Positions 24,656 to 37,029 of a DNA stretch of 64,000 nt are shown in pieces (positions within the stretch are counted from its first letter, which is position 1; every line of letters begins with the position of its first letter). Under the pieces are notes generated by a model. That model ran no database searches and had not been told where the DNA came from. It worked only from the letters and a program-made list of their open reading frames with translations. The stretch comes from Macrotis lagotis. Taxonomy: Eukaryota; Chordata; Mammalia; Peramelemorphia; Peramelidae. A program made the translations under genes and the position numbers. The DNA lies in contig NC_133661.1 in NCBI RefSeq assembly GCF_037893015.1, forward strand, positions 189,361,991-189,425,990, in the 5' to 3' direction.

Positions 24656-26844
24656 CCACCATAAGTCTATTGTGAAATTTTTTGCCCTATGTCTCTTATC
24701 TATGTATTAACTATCCTTTCATGGATCATGGGACCTGAAAATTTGATTAATTATACCAATAGATTTTAAGGAAATATTTTAAGATTAGGAATTAGAAGAT
24801 CTGAGTTGAAATTGACTTCTTTCTAAAGCAGTGGCAAGGATCTATTTTGAATCAGGAATTTATCAGAGCATTTTCTTCTCTAATACTTCCCAAATTCAAG
24901 ATTCATATTAATTGCTGTCTCAAATCTTTCTTTTTCAATTTACATCTCAGTTTCTTCACATGATTTTGGAAAAATTTTCTACTCTATGTCATTTGTGTCT
25001 ATTGTTATATCTCCATTTGCAAAAATGGTTCATCAATTTATATTCAACTGAATGGTAAACAAGATAATATGTAGTTACCATTTTTTTTCATTGACTTGTC
25101 CCATTCCTGAGCTTACCAGGAATTTTTAACAAAGGTAATTTTGGTAGGCATATTCTGAAAAAAATCCTCTGAGTGTTTTTGAATAGATTGTATGTGAAGG
25201 TGGGAGAGACAGAAACAGAGAGAAAGAGACAGAGACATAGGGAGCTAGAATAAAAAAAGACAGAAACAGAAAGGTAGACAGTTATAGAGGTGATGTTGTA
25301 TCTTTCTATTACTGTCTGCTCTTTCATATTATATGTCAAAACTTATTTGGCAAACATTACATACCAAAAATATAAAACAGTATAATAATATTGCCAATAA
25401 TATGCTTAATTAAAGTAATTATGTGCAAATGTGATTATGTACAATGCTTTGTAATGTTATGGTAGGATTTGACCCAATTATTCCATACACTGTAAACTCC
25501 ATTGAAGGACAACATATAAGACTATAACTCATATACCTTTGTACTCATATAACTTTCTGCTCCAGGTGAAGATGACAATAATAATTTCACAGAAAACTAC
25601 CATATCCCAAATATTTTTGCTAAGCTTTCCAACTAAAAATGATGCATCTCTAAAACCAATATGGTAGTTTGGAAGATATCTTCAAGGAATCAACAGTCCT
25701 TCCCTAAAGTAATCCTTTCTGTCTCCCTAGCATTTGAATGTGCATATAGGAAGAATGATTATGTAAAATAACTTTTTGACCACAACCAAAGTGAGCATTT
25801 GCTTTGCTTGAGTATGCATGATATAAGTGTATTTTTCTTTTATTTTAACAGACAGGGATGGGAAAAGGACTAACTAACTGAAAAAAAATTAAATGAAAAT
25901 GAAATTTCTAAAATGCAAATACATTTAAAAATAGAAAGTTTATGAAAGTACCTACAAGGGTTAAGCTCTGCTGTAACACAGATATAAATCTATAATCAAT
26001 TGATATAGCTGTCATTTAAGTGTCTGGGCATTTTTCACTTCAGGCATTCATTCTATCTCTTTGCATTTTCTGCCACAACTCAAACAAAAAAAAATTATAG
26101 TCCAGAGATGAAAATAAAAAAATAACAGTCTAGACTAAATTTCAGGAGAGGGTAATCAGACAATGTGATAGAGATAAAATCAGATAGTAAATTGCATCCA
26201 AACTACTATACTCATTAAGCAACATTTATAGATATAAAAATGAAAGTAAGAACACCTTTTTTCAAATCATGATGGTTATCTCTTAATAGGCTCCTTCTTT
26301 TACCTCACTGTTACAATGTCTTTAATTATGATCCCTTCCATTTACCTTCCTTTTTCTTTGGTCCTGCTAGCACCAATACTCAGAATTCTACAGAAAAATC
26401 TCTCGTAAGTGTTTGCCCCCTTGAGAATTCTTTTAAAATCAATCATTTTCTTAATCATTCTTATTTTATGAAAGTCATTTAGCTTGACCTTGGACTTGAG
26501 AGAAACATTTGTAATGAAATAGTAAGAGATCTATAGAATAATTTCTTTCCAATTTTAATCCACAATTCAGTGCCAAGTACATCATAGGAAAATTGAAGGC
26601 AAAGATGGCATTAAGTTATGTAGGATAGAAGGTCAACTCATGACCAGCTATCTTTTATGTTCCCAAATTTTTACATGATTACTTCTGCTTTATGCAAACA
26701 CACACACACATTTACAAATGAACACACATACATACTCAGACTAGTCATAATATGTATTTATTGCATCCCCTGGCAACACAGGACACCTAGTAAAATATCC
26801 CATCTGAATCTTCTTTCTTCATATAGAGATCAATTTTAGGGAAG
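24656..26844. other. Copy B flank without genes, with two empty L1 sites
   Basis: Unique DNA matching 186-1,882, 8,310-8,590 and 11,455-11,674 of copy A joined end to end. The uninterrupted sites at about 26,372-26,386 and 26,625-26,640 show where the two copy-A L1 elements went in. A (CA)n patch lies at about 26,697-26,710. Confidence 0.7.
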
Positions 26845-27055
26845 TGACTTGGGATAGTGGAAAGAATGCTGTCTTTTGAGTCAGGAAACATGAATTTCAA
26901 TCTTGGATATACTTCTTAGTAGGTATACATTTTGGCCTTGAATCACTTGTTTTGTCTTTCTAGTTCCTAGCGTCCACAAAATCAAGTGAAAGGGTTGCAA
27001 TAGATGATCCATAAGTTGTCTTCTAGTTCTACATATAACAGTATGATCTTTGATT
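26845..27055 (+). repeat. MIR/CORE-SINE, copy B
   Basis: Partner of the element at 11,675-11,890: atagtggaaagaatgctgtc, then gagtcaggaaacatgaattt and cttctagttctacatataac. Confidence 0.75.
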
Positions 27056-27496
27056 CTTGACTTTTCTCCACCTTCTGATATAATATCATAAAAATGCTAT
27101 GGTTTATACCCATTGCTCCAGTTTCTACTAGTCAATCAATTCAATTAATTAGAATCTTGGCATACTTAAGCCCAAAGTTTTTACTTTCCTGAATTTATCT
27201 GTTTTTAGTGTTGGGTTAATGTAGGTGACTCCTGAGAGAACTAAAACCAGTTCTGAGGAGAGGGTAGTTATAGAGACCTGTAATTCACCAGGTGGATGAT
27301 AGGAAGACCTCTGTTACTACATGGAGTAGAGTCAAGAATGCAATAAAGGATCTCTCTTGGATAGTGGGTGCCCTTTTGAAGAAAGGTTGTATAAGGTTGC
27401 ACTGGGGAAATAGCAACACATCCCTTAAAAAAGTCAAGTTTATTTTTCTCTATCATTGTTGGTAATCCCCAGAAACCAAGTTTAGAATGTTTGTAA

Positions 27497-27645
27497 TAGG
27501 GGCAGCTAGGTGGCTCAATGGATAGATTCCTCCTGGAATTAGGAGGACCTGTGATCAAATTTGACCTCAGAAATTTAATAATTACCTAGCTGTGAGATCT
27601 TTGGCAAGTCATTTTAATGCCATTGCTTTACAAAAAAAGAAAGAA
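27497..27645 (+). mobile_element. tRNA-derived marsupial SINE, copy B only
   Basis: Head aggggcagctaggtggctca, then aataattacctagctgtgag and an A-rich tail with GAAA units. Copy A is continuous at about 12,365-12,390, so the insertion followed the duplication. DNA from 27,646 to 28,620 is unique and without genes. Confidence 0.85.
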
Positions 27646-28619
27646 AGAAAAAGAAAGTATATGATAATGGGCAAAACAGGTGAGATGAATTATTTTAAGG
27701 AAAAATGTGTGATCCTGCACTTAAACTTAGCAATTACAAAAGAAAAAGGACTAGGGAAATATGATACAGTTGCTGATGCTTCAAAAGAGTTTATCGATTT
27801 ATATTGACTACAATCTCAAAGGAAATCAAATGTCACATATATTTCAAAGAGGTAATGCAAACTTATATTGCATTAATAAAATTATAGTGTATAAAACCAG
27901 GTAATAATCTTAATTTTGCATGTTCTGAAAATACATAATATTTTGTGTTCAAAACTTATCATAGTTTTTCAAAATGGACACTGACAAATGAGCACTTTCA
28001 AAGGAGATCAAGAAGCACTCTAAAAACTGTGTCATATGAATGATTGAAGAAACTATAGATTTTCTTTACCTGGATAGAAAAGAAGACTTTGGACAGGAAT
28101 GATAACTCTCTTTGAGTAATGGAAGGACAGAAATGGGAAAGAATTCAACTGAATCTATATAGATTCAGTGTCTAGAACTGGGATTAATGGGCATAATTTA
28201 GAGACAGTCACCGGGAGAAAAGTTTCAATGTATTATAATTATGAACTTTATAATAATTAGAATGATGCAACTATCATTTTCATGTTTTGTGAGGTAGTTG
28301 CTGTTTCATCCCTAGAAGTATACAAAATCTGGAAAATTGATGTGATTGATCTCATGCAATAATGTCAGACTGTATGAATATTGTAATTGATTAATTTTTC
28401 TCCCAAACAGTTAAAAAAACACAAAATCTAATTATAAAAACACATGCCATAAAAATTGGTTCATTCTAACAGAGACATCAGTATTCACATACACAGAACT
28501 CAAAAAAGGAAAGAAGATAAATTATTAATTTTTACCAGAGATTTAATATTAACATTATAGATTAAGCAGAAAGGTAATTGCTTCAAATTTTCATTTAACC
28601 TTATATTGTCACATATTTT

Positions 28620-29475
28620 TCGCACACTAACTGACAACAAGGGATGATCCTTCAATAAAGAAAAGAAATTGTAGCACTCCTAGTGGAATTGTGAACTGAT
28701 CTAACCATACAGGAGAATGATTTGCAACTATGTCTAAAAGGACAATAAATCTGTGCACAACCTTTGATCCAGCAATACCACTATGTAGTCTATATTTCAA
28801 AGAGATGATAAAAATCGGACAAAGACACATATGTACAAAAATACTTTATAGCAATTCTTTACTGTAACAGTAAAAATTTAGAAATTGAGGTCTTATCATT
28901 TGGGAAATGATTGAACAAATTATGGTATATTGATGTTATGGAGTATTATTATTCAATTAGGAAATCATGAACAGTTAGATTTTAGAAACATCTGGACAGA
29001 CTTTCATGAACTTATGTTGAGTGAAAAGAGCAGAACAGGGAGAAAATTATACACATTGTCAGCAACATTGTGAGATGATCAACCAGTATGAATGAAATTC
29101 CTCTCAGCACTTCAGTGAATAAGGACAATCCTGAGAGAACAGTCAAAGGAAAAAAAAAAAACATCCACATCCAAAGTAGAGATTGTGGAGACTAAATGCA
29201 GAGAAAAGCATACAATATTAACTTTTTAAAACTTCTTTTATTTTTTCTTTCTTTATCGTGGTTTTTCCTCCTTTGTTCTGATTCCTTTATCACAATATTA
29301 CTAATATGCAAATATGTTAAACATAATTGTAAATGTACAACTTATATCAGATCATTACTTCCATTGGGAGGGAGAAAGGAAGGGAGAGTAGTAGAAAAAT
29401 AAGGAACTCAAAAGCTTGAAAAAGGATGGATTTGAAAATTATCTTGGCATGTAATTAATAAAAGATTAAATTAAG
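28620..29475 (+). mobile_element. LINE-1 3' end (ORF2 C-terminus and 3' UTR), copy B
   Basis: Partner of 13,250-14,290, without the SINE: gtagcactcctagtggaatt, then attgaacaaattatggtata, gagtgaaaagagcagaacag and 3' UTR to about 29,475. A small local tandem duplication (tgtagattaat units) follows at 29,488-29,527 and is absent from A. Confidence 0.82.
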
Positions 29476-29634
29476 TTAAATGGAAAAGAGAAATTAATTG
29501 TAGATTAATGTAGATTAATTGTAGATTAAAGGATGATGTCTGCTCCAAACATGTGAAACATTCACTAACAGAACTGATGAACGAGAATAGTTTGTTTAGA
29601 TAGTCATAAAACCAGAGAAGTAGATGTTGTGGAG

Positions 29635-29835
29635 CACTTACAAGTTAGATGAACAAAGATGCAAAGGACATCCATCGCATTCAGGTCTATTTGCCAGTTT
29701 GCCAACATTTTTTCTGTCACTGAACTTAAATGACTGAAGAGAGAGAGTGAGGATGACATTGTCTCATTTAAATTCAATTCATATACAAGTAAAGACACTA
29801 CCCCTTCAAAAACAAAGGATGAATATCAATAGCTG
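29635..29835 (+). repeat. Marsupial interspersed repeat, family uncertain (copy B)
   Basis: Partner of 14,400-14,650: gaagagagagagtgaggatg, then tcatttaaattcaattcata and aacaaaggatgaatatcaat. Unique DNA follows to the SINE at 30,435. Confidence 0.55.
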
Positions 29836-30434
29836 TAGAGCAAAACTGAACAATTCCTGAAATCTTAATAATCATCATCTTGGAAACAATTGTAGAGAAG
29901 AAACAGGGATTACTAGCCAGAAAATATATCTGGTCTAAGAATTTTATTCTATATAATGATTTATTGATATACAAAGTTCTCCTTAAGTTCTCCTCTAACA
30001 ATGCAATTGGCAACTCCTTGTAACATTTCAAATTAACAATTATTCTTCAATTAATAGTCTTAGAAATTTTCAAAGTTAAGAGACATATTATGAGTCATGC
30101 AAGCAATATGTGAATAAAAAAGGACTTGAATTAAGGTCTTCATGACTGAGGTCTCCTTTCACTCAAATCTCCCACTCATGTTACATTATTTTAAGATTTA
30201 ATTTAGTGAGTTCTGATTAGGTTTATAGAAAGAACTTTTTTCTCATAGAATTTTCAGATAATAATAGGAGGTACCATTGAATCTTTAGTGATTGACAAGA
30301 TAATCATAGGACAATTCCTAATTTCTGAGGGCAGGATAATTGCCTAGTTGGATCCCACGAATTAATAAAGGAAGTCAGTCATTGATTTTGCATAGAAGCT
30401 TATCAGTAAAAAAATTAATTTATTTTTTAAGATA

Positions 30435-30590
30435 TATTTTAGGGGACAGCTAGGTAGTGCATTGGATAGAGCATGGGTATTGGAGTCAGGAGGACCTGAA
30501 TTCACATCTGACTTCAGACATTTAATAATTACCTAGCTATGTGACCTTGGGCAGGTCGCTTCACCCCATTGTCTTAAATAAATACATTTT
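30435..30590 (+). mobile_element. tRNA-derived marsupial SINE, copy B only, downstream of the OR gene
   Basis: Head ggggacagctaggtagtgca, then ttggagtcaggaggacctga and aataattacctagctatgtg. Copy A near 15,230 runs through without it. It lies about 300 bases past the OR stop. Confidence 0.87.
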
Positions 30591-30697
30591 TAAAAATATA
30601 TTTTCTCATGCAGATTTGAATGTTAATTAATAAATTACAAAGAGGTACATCTTAAAATCATAACTAAAATTGACTTTTCTAACCAAAGGAGTTCAAT

Positions 30698-30703
30698 TTT
30701 ATT
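30698..30703 (-). terminator. Candidate poly(A) signal, OR copy B
   Basis: AATAAA on the minus strand, about 190 bases past the stop codon, at the position homologous to the signal at 15331-15336 near OR copy A. Confidence 0.4.
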
Positions 30704-30893
30704 TTAAGTTTTTTTTCAGCAGACAAAGTAGAAATCAACATACTTCTCAGTCCATGGAAATAGCCTTCATTTAATGTGAAAAATGTTAAACAGAGTATGC
30801 AATTATTTTAAGGCACAGACTAGAATATTATTAACTACAACTTACATGGTGGTCACTTTAAGCTTTTAAAACATCTGTTAGTCTTAGAGTTAT

Positions 30894-31823
30894 TTACAAA
30901 ATTTTCCTGAAACTCCTTAGTTGACTGATCAACCTCCTCATGGCAACTTTCATCTCTTTGTTCCTGAATGTATATATAGAAGGATTTAAGATAGGGGTGA
31001 TAACAAAATCAAGAATAAAAAGAAATTTATCCAATGGCATTGTAGGGAATGGCCACACATAGACAAAGATACATGGACCAAAAAATAAAACTACCACAGT
31101 AATGTGAGCTGACAAAGTAGAGAGAGCCTTGGACAAACCACTTGAAGAGTGTTTCTGAACAGTGACCAAGATATATATGTAGGAGATAATCAAAAGGAAT
31201 AAGGTGCCCATAGAAATAAAACCACTATTAGCAGTGACCATGAACTCCAATTTATAGGTATCTGCACAGGCCAATCTGATGAGACGAGGAAGATCACAAT
31301 AAAAACTATCTATTTCATTAGGACCACAGAAAGGCAAGTTTATCACAAAAGCCAACTGGGTAAGTGAATGTATTAGGCCAATGACCCAAGAAGTCACTAG
31401 GAGCAAAATACACATTCTTGAATTCATAATGGTCAGATAGTGAAGAGGCTTGCATATGGCAACATATCTATCAAAGGCCATAGAAATAAGCAGCACCATC
31501 TCAGTTCCTCCAAAGATATGAATGAAGAATATTTGGATATGGCAACCCAGGAATGAAATGACTTTGTGCTCATAAAAAAGGTCATATATCATTTTAGGAA
31601 CAGCAACAGATGCAATGCACAGGTCTATGAGGGAGAGGTTAGCCAATAAAAAATACATAGGAGAATGTAAGCGAGGTTCAGAGATTACAGTGAGCACAAT
31701 GAAGAAGTTTCCCAGCAAAATGGCTACATAAAAAATGAAGGAGAATACCAGGAGGAAAAACTGCATGGCCCATGAACTAGAGATCCCCAGGAATACAAAT
31801 TCATATACTATGGAATGATTCAT
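30894..31823 (-). CDS. Olfactory receptor, family 4 (OR4F/OR4K-like), copy B
   Basis: Tandem paralogue of the receptor at 15531-16469, with the same predicted role as an odorant-sensing GPCR. The 309-codon frame is intact, with all OR marks: NHS sequon at N2, [28 protein letters not shown] (the canonical DRY form, unlike copy A), ECL2 cysteines, [13 protein letters not shown] and [12 protein letters not shown]. By hand alignment about 21 residues differ from copy A, many of them in or near TM2-TM4 (for example LLVTSWVI against LLAAAWII). The start differs: the codon matching copy A's ATG is AAG here, and the codon matching A's ACG at position 4 is ATG. The protein therefore starts three residues later and lacks the N2-E-T sequon. 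Coding bases differ at about 67 of 930 positions, less than the surrounding DNA, so this gene has been under purifying selection. Confidence 0.96.
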   Translation of the reverse strand: MNHSIVYEFVFLGISSSWAMQFFLLVFSFIFYVAILLGNFFIVLTVISEPRLHSPMYFLLANLSLIDLCIASVAVPKMIYDLFYEHKVISFLGCHIQIFFIHIFGGTEMVLLISMAFDRYVAICKPLHYLTIMNSRMCILLLVTSWVIGLIHSLTQLAFVINLPFCGPNEIDSFYCDLPRLIRLACADTYKLEFMVTANSGFISMGTLFLLIISYIYILVTVQKHSSSGLSKALSTLSAHITVVVLFFGPCIFVYVWPFPTMPLDKFLFILDFVITPILNPSIYTFRNKEMKVAMRRLISQLRSFRKIL

Positions 31824-31855
31824 TTCATTCTTTGGTCTGAATATGATGTTACCTA
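31824..31855 (-). promoter_or_regulatory. Predicted splice acceptor and 5' UTR of the coding exon, OR copy B
   Basis: The minus strand reads ttttttctctttag, with AG at 31854-31853, then 29 bases before the ATG at 31823. It is the homologous site to the one in copy A. The 5' UTR is nine bases longer only because the start codon has moved in by three codons. Confidence 0.6.
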
Positions 31856-32224
31856 AAGAGAAAAAATTTAGATAATGAGAACTGAGGCAAGCAAAAAGCT
31901 CTAATATTTAAAAAAGGTCTTCTTGATGATTCAAGGAGGTTTTAAGTATCTCTTATTCATTTATGGTTTGAAAGGCATACATTTTCCATATCCTGGAGAG
32001 GAAAAAAAACTAATTTCAATGAATTCTGTACATAGAAGCTAATGCATCTTAAATGATTTTCCACAATCACCCTGCCTTTGCAAATTCAGAACTGATTTCA
32101 TCTTTTATGATTTATTACAAAGTCTTTGGATTTCTATCCTACCACCATTTGAAAGATTTCTTTTCCCTTATACCTGACTCAAAGAAGCTTTCTTCCATTT
32201 TTCTGCTATTAGTTACTCAATTGC

Positions 32225-32455
32225 ATCAAATGCTTCATGACCCTATGGATTTATCCATGGAGTTTTCTTGGCAAAGATGCTGTAACAGTTTGCCATTTCC
32301 CTCTCCTATTTATCACCATATTTCAGATGCATAAATGAGGCAAATATAGATTAAATAACTTGCCTAGGGTCACAGAGTTAGTAAGTGTCTGAGATCAGAT
32401 TTGAACAGAGATCTTCCTGACTTTCAGGAATGTGCTCTATCCATTGCACCCCCTA
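32225..32455 (-). mobile_element. tRNA-derived marsupial SINE (long type), copy B
   Basis: Partner of 16,845-17,075: tggagttttcttggcaaaga, then gtttgccatttccctctcct, gggtcacagagttagtaagt and gctctatccattgcaccccc. The better-kept copy confirms the family. Flanks 31,856-32,224 and 32,456-33,555 are unique and without genes. Confidence 0.85.
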
Positions 32456-33559
32456 ACTTTTTCCTGTATTGTCCATTTTCACCACTTAGGCAGAATCTTT
32501 AGCCTAAGATCCAACCCTAACTAGATGAGGGAACCATATGGGGCAGGTGTTTCAGTTGGGAAGAAAACTAAGCTTTATCATTAAGAAAATTAAGAAGGGA
32601 TCCCTGTGTGGGAGCATCATTCATGTTGCCATTAGTGTGGTCATGATGACATTACCCTGAGGACATTAGGAAAAAGGTACTGATTGCAAGGATACAAGTG
32701 CCAGGCATGCATCTTCAAGGATCATGAGTGGTTAATGTTATAGCCACAAGTAAGTATACAAAGGCATAGGATGGGAATACAGTTAAAATGAAGATAAATA
32801 GTTTTGAAATAAACACCTGACAACTTTGAAGTAATACAGAAAATGAAACTTCATTAATAGAAAATGATTGAGCAAGTTATCAAAACAACTCTAGACATAA
32901 AAGAAGTTCCCCTCAAGGAATTCAACTGTGAAACACATAGTACCTTAGATACTTTTCTATCCTTTTACAATAATCTTCAGAAACTATGTCCTAAGTAATG
33001 TCCAAACCAATGGCACATACTATCCCTATACTGGGCAAACCCCACCTGTAATCTGGAATGTTTGTACTTCTCTTCCAAGATAAGTCACAGAGTACCAAGC
33101 TGAAAATGGGAATCTTTGGATATTGCCCAGACTACAAAAATGTTCTGTATGTATATTATCTCCTCCACCCTCTAGTCCTAGTTTGTTGCTGGTAAATGTT
33201 TTCATAAAAAAAGGAATGCAAGACATTATCATGTTTAATTCTCATTGCTAACATTTTTCCATCACTTTCTTAGGACTAGTAAATAACAAAACAATAAATA
33301 AAGCCCTGGTTTATAGCATTTTGCTGATTTTTAATGTATAAATACCATGAAAATCTAACAATAAGATCCAAAACATCACTGCCCCAAAACTCATTAGAAG
33401 TGTTTAACAAATTAAACAGTTCTTACAAGAACCCAAATATTTTTTGAGATCCCAGTGAATGAAATTTGAAAATGATATTTTGTTTTGCTCAATATTTTTA
33501 TTTTTAAAATCTAAGAAGTGTATTGTAATAGTTGCTAAGGTCCTAATGAGTTTTCTTAT

Positions 33560-33975
33560 TTTTGGCCTTTTCTCCTACTATTCATTTCATGAACCAGTCA
33601 TTTCAGTCTTATTCTGTTCTCAGACTTCAGTTCATTTGTGCAAACTTCCTCCTGTCCTATACCTCATCTCCCTTTTTATCTTTTTATCTAAATCCTACTT
33701 ATTTCTCAAAGATCAGCCTAAATTCTTCTGTACAGCCTTTCCTGATCAGATCTCAGTGAATTCTCTCTCCTCTGAATTCCCATAATATTTAATATGTGCA
33801 CCATTGATTGTTGTATCAAAAAATACAGGACTATATTTATGGTCTCTTGCATGCATATTCTGCTTTCCTAAATATTATAATATCCTTGTGGTCAAGGTCC
33901 TGTCTCCTTTATTCTTTCATTCATATCAACTCTTACTTGAGATGTCTGTAGTTAATTGTTTAATAAATGCTGATA
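33560..33975 (+). repeat. L2 LINE 3' end, copy B
   Basis: Partner of 18,165-18,510: tttatctaaatcctacttat, then tctgtacagcctttcctgat, a gtgaattctctctcc box, gtggtcaaggtcctgtctcc and taattgtttaataaatgctg. Confidence 0.72.
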
Positions 33976-34015
33976 GGCAATATTTTCAAAAATCAATTGA
34001 TTTAAAGAAAAGAAG

Positions 34016-34140
34016 TAGCAACAGCTAAGTAGTGCAGTTTATGGAGCAGCAGTCCTAGAGTCACGTGGATCTGAGTTCAAATCCATTCTCAGACTCTTGA
34101 TACTTAATTCCTCTGTACCTTCTCATTGACTCACAAAAAA
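34016..34140 (+). mobile_element. SINE shared by copies A, B and the inverted copy (B)
   Basis: Diverged head agcaacagctaagtagtgca and ggatctgagttcaaatccat, in the same context as the A copy at 18,545. Its A-rich tail runs into the GGAA microsatellite. Confidence 0.65.
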
Positions 34141-34173
34141 TGAAAAAAAAAAACCAAGAATGCAAGCAGTAAA

Positions 34174-34300
34174 GCAAGCAAGGAAGGAAGGAAGGAAGGA
34201 AGGAAGGAAGGAAGGAAGGAAGGAAGGAAAGGAAAGAGAGGGAGAGGGAAGGAGAGGGAGAGGGAGGGAGGGGGAGAGGGGGGAAGAAAAGAAAGAGAAA
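34174..34300. repeat. (GGAA)n / purine-only microsatellite, copy B
   Basis: GGAA tandem repeats pass into GGGAGA- and GAAA-type purine tracts. It lies where copy A has 1.64 kb of other DNA, so it marks a rearranged spot. Confidence 0.93.
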
Positions 34301-35610
34301 GAAACAAGTTAGTTATAACATCTTTCCAGTCATGCATTGACACCACTGCCTTGACAGACAACTTCCACATAAAATAAGTGTACATACTTTTCTCTGAAGG
34401 CTCCTCTGCAGAAAATCAAATTTCTTTCCTAGGATCTGATTTTCCACATTCTTCCTCCTCTCCAGAATGATAATGATCCTTAGTAATTTATATACCTTTA
34501 TCTTATTTCCATATTAAATTTGCACGATTATTACTTCAGCTTCCTAGGAAAAAATGCAAATACCAGTGCCACTTTTCTTTTTCATAAGCCACAGAGAAAT
34601 TTGCTTGACTTCAAACTCCATGCAAAACAAAATTTGTCTCCCATCCAGAACAAATGCAACTCATACACCAATCCCAATCTATCAGGAAGCCTATCTCAGA
34701 ACAACTTCTTATAGGTTATTGAAATTTGGTAGAAATTTGAAGTATATTCAGTTCGACACTCTCAGGAAATTATATGTAGTCATATGTAATTTCATCACAG
34801 TTAAAAAATTTCTAGGAAAATAGCTCAGATTCCATCTTCCTCAATCCTTGAACTGTGGTTGAAAGAGCAAAATCAACCCACAAGCCTTTCTGTCCTCCAA
34901 ATCTTCAGGAGCAGTCTGGTTCCAAGGAGAACACTCTGAAATGCATTTGGTACAGAGCTAATAACTCACACTCCTCCTTGTCCCTACCAAAGTGATCCTG
35001 GGAGCACTGAATCTTCTCAGCTTTGCTCAAAAGAACGGGTACATTCTAAATATCATTTGGGGTCAGTGTACCAAGTAAAGCAATGTAGCATATACTTTTC
35101 CAAGTCTTAGGAGAAATAAGCCATTTAGTAGTATGTAATAAACCAACTTTAAATTCATCTCTCTTGCCTACCTATTTGGTAGAAGAATAAAGTATAGCAA
35201 CATCTTCACAGATTTCTGATGCATTTTTCAAATTGTGAGTTGTCCTTTGAAGAGGATAAAAGGATTAAGTACAACTCCAACACTGACATCAGGGTTCGGT
35301 GACCAATTGATGCATTCTAGATTCATCCATGGGTATCATGGGGATTTTCTCTCTGAGAAAGTTTTTAGTTTCCCAGAACTACAAAAGTAAACTTTCACAA
35401 GGAATATGTAGACAGGTAGCCCCAAGGATATCACTGGTTTTAAACTGGAAACAATGAATTTGCTAATGACTAAACAAATTATGACATCTGAAAATAATGT
35501 CACATTACTGTGTTCAAATAAAGTATTACTATGATAATAAAGAGAAGAATGGAAAGACAAGAACTGATGTTAAGTGATCTAGGAAGCAAGAAAACCATGT
35601 GCACTACTAA

Positions 35611-35734
35611 TATCTTTGTAGTCTTGGAAATTTCACTTTCTTTTATTTTGTTGGTTATGCACTATGAATAAAACAATTTAATTAGAAAAACCAACAAAAT
35701 AAAAGAAAGTGAAATTTCCAAGACTACAAAGATA
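35611..35734. repeat. Perfect 46-bp inverted repeat with a 32-bp loop, copy B only
   Basis: Arms 35,611-35,656 and 35,689-35,734 are exact reverse complements over 46 bases by direct reading; the loop is 35,657-35,688. Copy A (21,515-21,590) has the loop and right-arm sequence only. In B the left arm is bracketed by tgcacta at 35,600-35,606 and 35,658-35,664. This fits a replication template switch. Confidence 0.95.
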
Positions 35735-35875
35735 AAGCACAACCCAACAAAAAGAAGCATAAAAAGACACTCTGTTTATTTATGGAGGTATGAAGTCACC
35801 CAAACATTACATCCATTTTCAGATTTTTTTTTTAATATGGATCAGTTTTGTTGATTTTTTTCTCTCCATAGCTTC

Positions 35876-35942
35876 ATTCTGTCTCTGTCTTTGTCTCTGC
35901 CTCTCTCTCTCTGTCTGTCTCTCTCTATCTCTGTCTCTCTTT
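35876..35942. repeat. Polypyrimidine (TCTC/TGTC) tract, copy B
   Basis: ctctgtctctctct-type units; copy A at about 21,690 lacks the tract. Confidence 0.9.
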
Positions 35943-35999
35943 ATGGGATAATTCTCTGAGAAAGAAAGAGAAAAAATAGATGGGAAATTTAAGTCATTT

Positions 36000-36770
36000 C
36001 AATCATTCAGTCAGCCTTATACATGCTAGACACGGGGACTACTATCCAACATACAGGGGATAAAACAAAATTTAAAAGACATTCCCTGCTTTAAAGGATC
36101 TTGCATTCTAATTAGGAAAACTATGTACAAATAAAACAAAGAGGATAAACCAGGGGAAATTTCAGAAAGAATGTATTAAAGAGAATCCAAAAACACTTCT
36201 TACAGAAACTGAAATTTGAAGAAAACTAGAGAAGTTAGAAGACAGAGAGGAGGAGATAGAGAATTTCTCGTATGAAGGAAAACAAGTAAAAATGTTCAGA
36301 ATCAGAAGATAGAATGTCTTATGCAGGAAACTGCAAGGAAGTCAGTGTCACTGAAGATATAGGAAATATAAGTAGATTGGAAAGGTAGGAAGGGGCAAGA
36401 TTCAGGGAGGGGTAAGACTGCTTCTTAAGTACAATAGAAGATTTTCTGCTTGAACCTAGAGATAATAAAAATCAACTGGAGCTGATTGAATGGCAAGGCA
36501 AAGATGTGAAATGGTCACATTTGCACCTTAAAATCAATTTGATAGCTAAGTGGATGGCAGACTAGACTAGAGATATAATTAAAACAGGGACATCACAATA
36601 GTCTAAGAGCAAGGTAATGAGGGCCTCTACTAGAGTAATGATTATGTCTGAAGAGATATAAGGAGGACAGCACATAAGATGTTTCAAAAGTAGAAATAAT
36701 AACATTTAGAGATCAAGTGGTATGAAGAGTGAAACAGTAAAGATTTAAGGATATCAACCAGGTTACAAAC
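36000..36770 (+). repeat. Ancient interspersed repeat of about 0.7 kb, copy B
   Basis: Partner of 21,736-22,470: gaaactgcaaggaagtcagt, ttggaaaggtaggaaggggc and aaggtaatgagggcctctac. Family not named. Confidence 0.5.
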
Positions 36771-36817
36771 CTAGATAACTAGGAGAAGAGTGGAAAATCT
36801 TTCTAAAAATATATAAT

Positions 36818-36971
36818 GGGGGTGTCTAGGTGGCACAGTGGATAAAGCACTGGCCCTGGAGTCAGGAGTACCTGGAATCAAATCCTGTCTCAAACACTTA
36901 ATAATTACTAAGCTGTGTGGCTTTGGGCAAGCCACTTAACCCCATTTGCCTTGCAAAAACCTAAAAAAAGT
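36818..36971 (+). mobile_element. tRNA-derived marsupial SINE, copy B only
   Basis: Well-kept SINE (ggcacagtggataaagcact, then gtgtggctttgggcaagcca and catttgccttgcaaaaacct). It has perfect 14-bp target duplications (taaaaatatataat) at 36,804-36,817 and 36,972-36,985. Copy A has no insert at about 22,520. It looks like one of the younger insertions. Confidence 0.93.
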
Positions 36972-37029
36972 TAAAAATATATAATTTAATTTTATTTTAA
37001 TAAATATAAATATATTTAAAATAAATCTT

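Noticed and set aside
15531-31823. Recent whole-exon gene conversion between the two OR genes
   Set aside because: About 67 differences, many synonymous, remain in the exon, so whole-exon homogenisation has not happened recently. Only patchy conversion stays possible.
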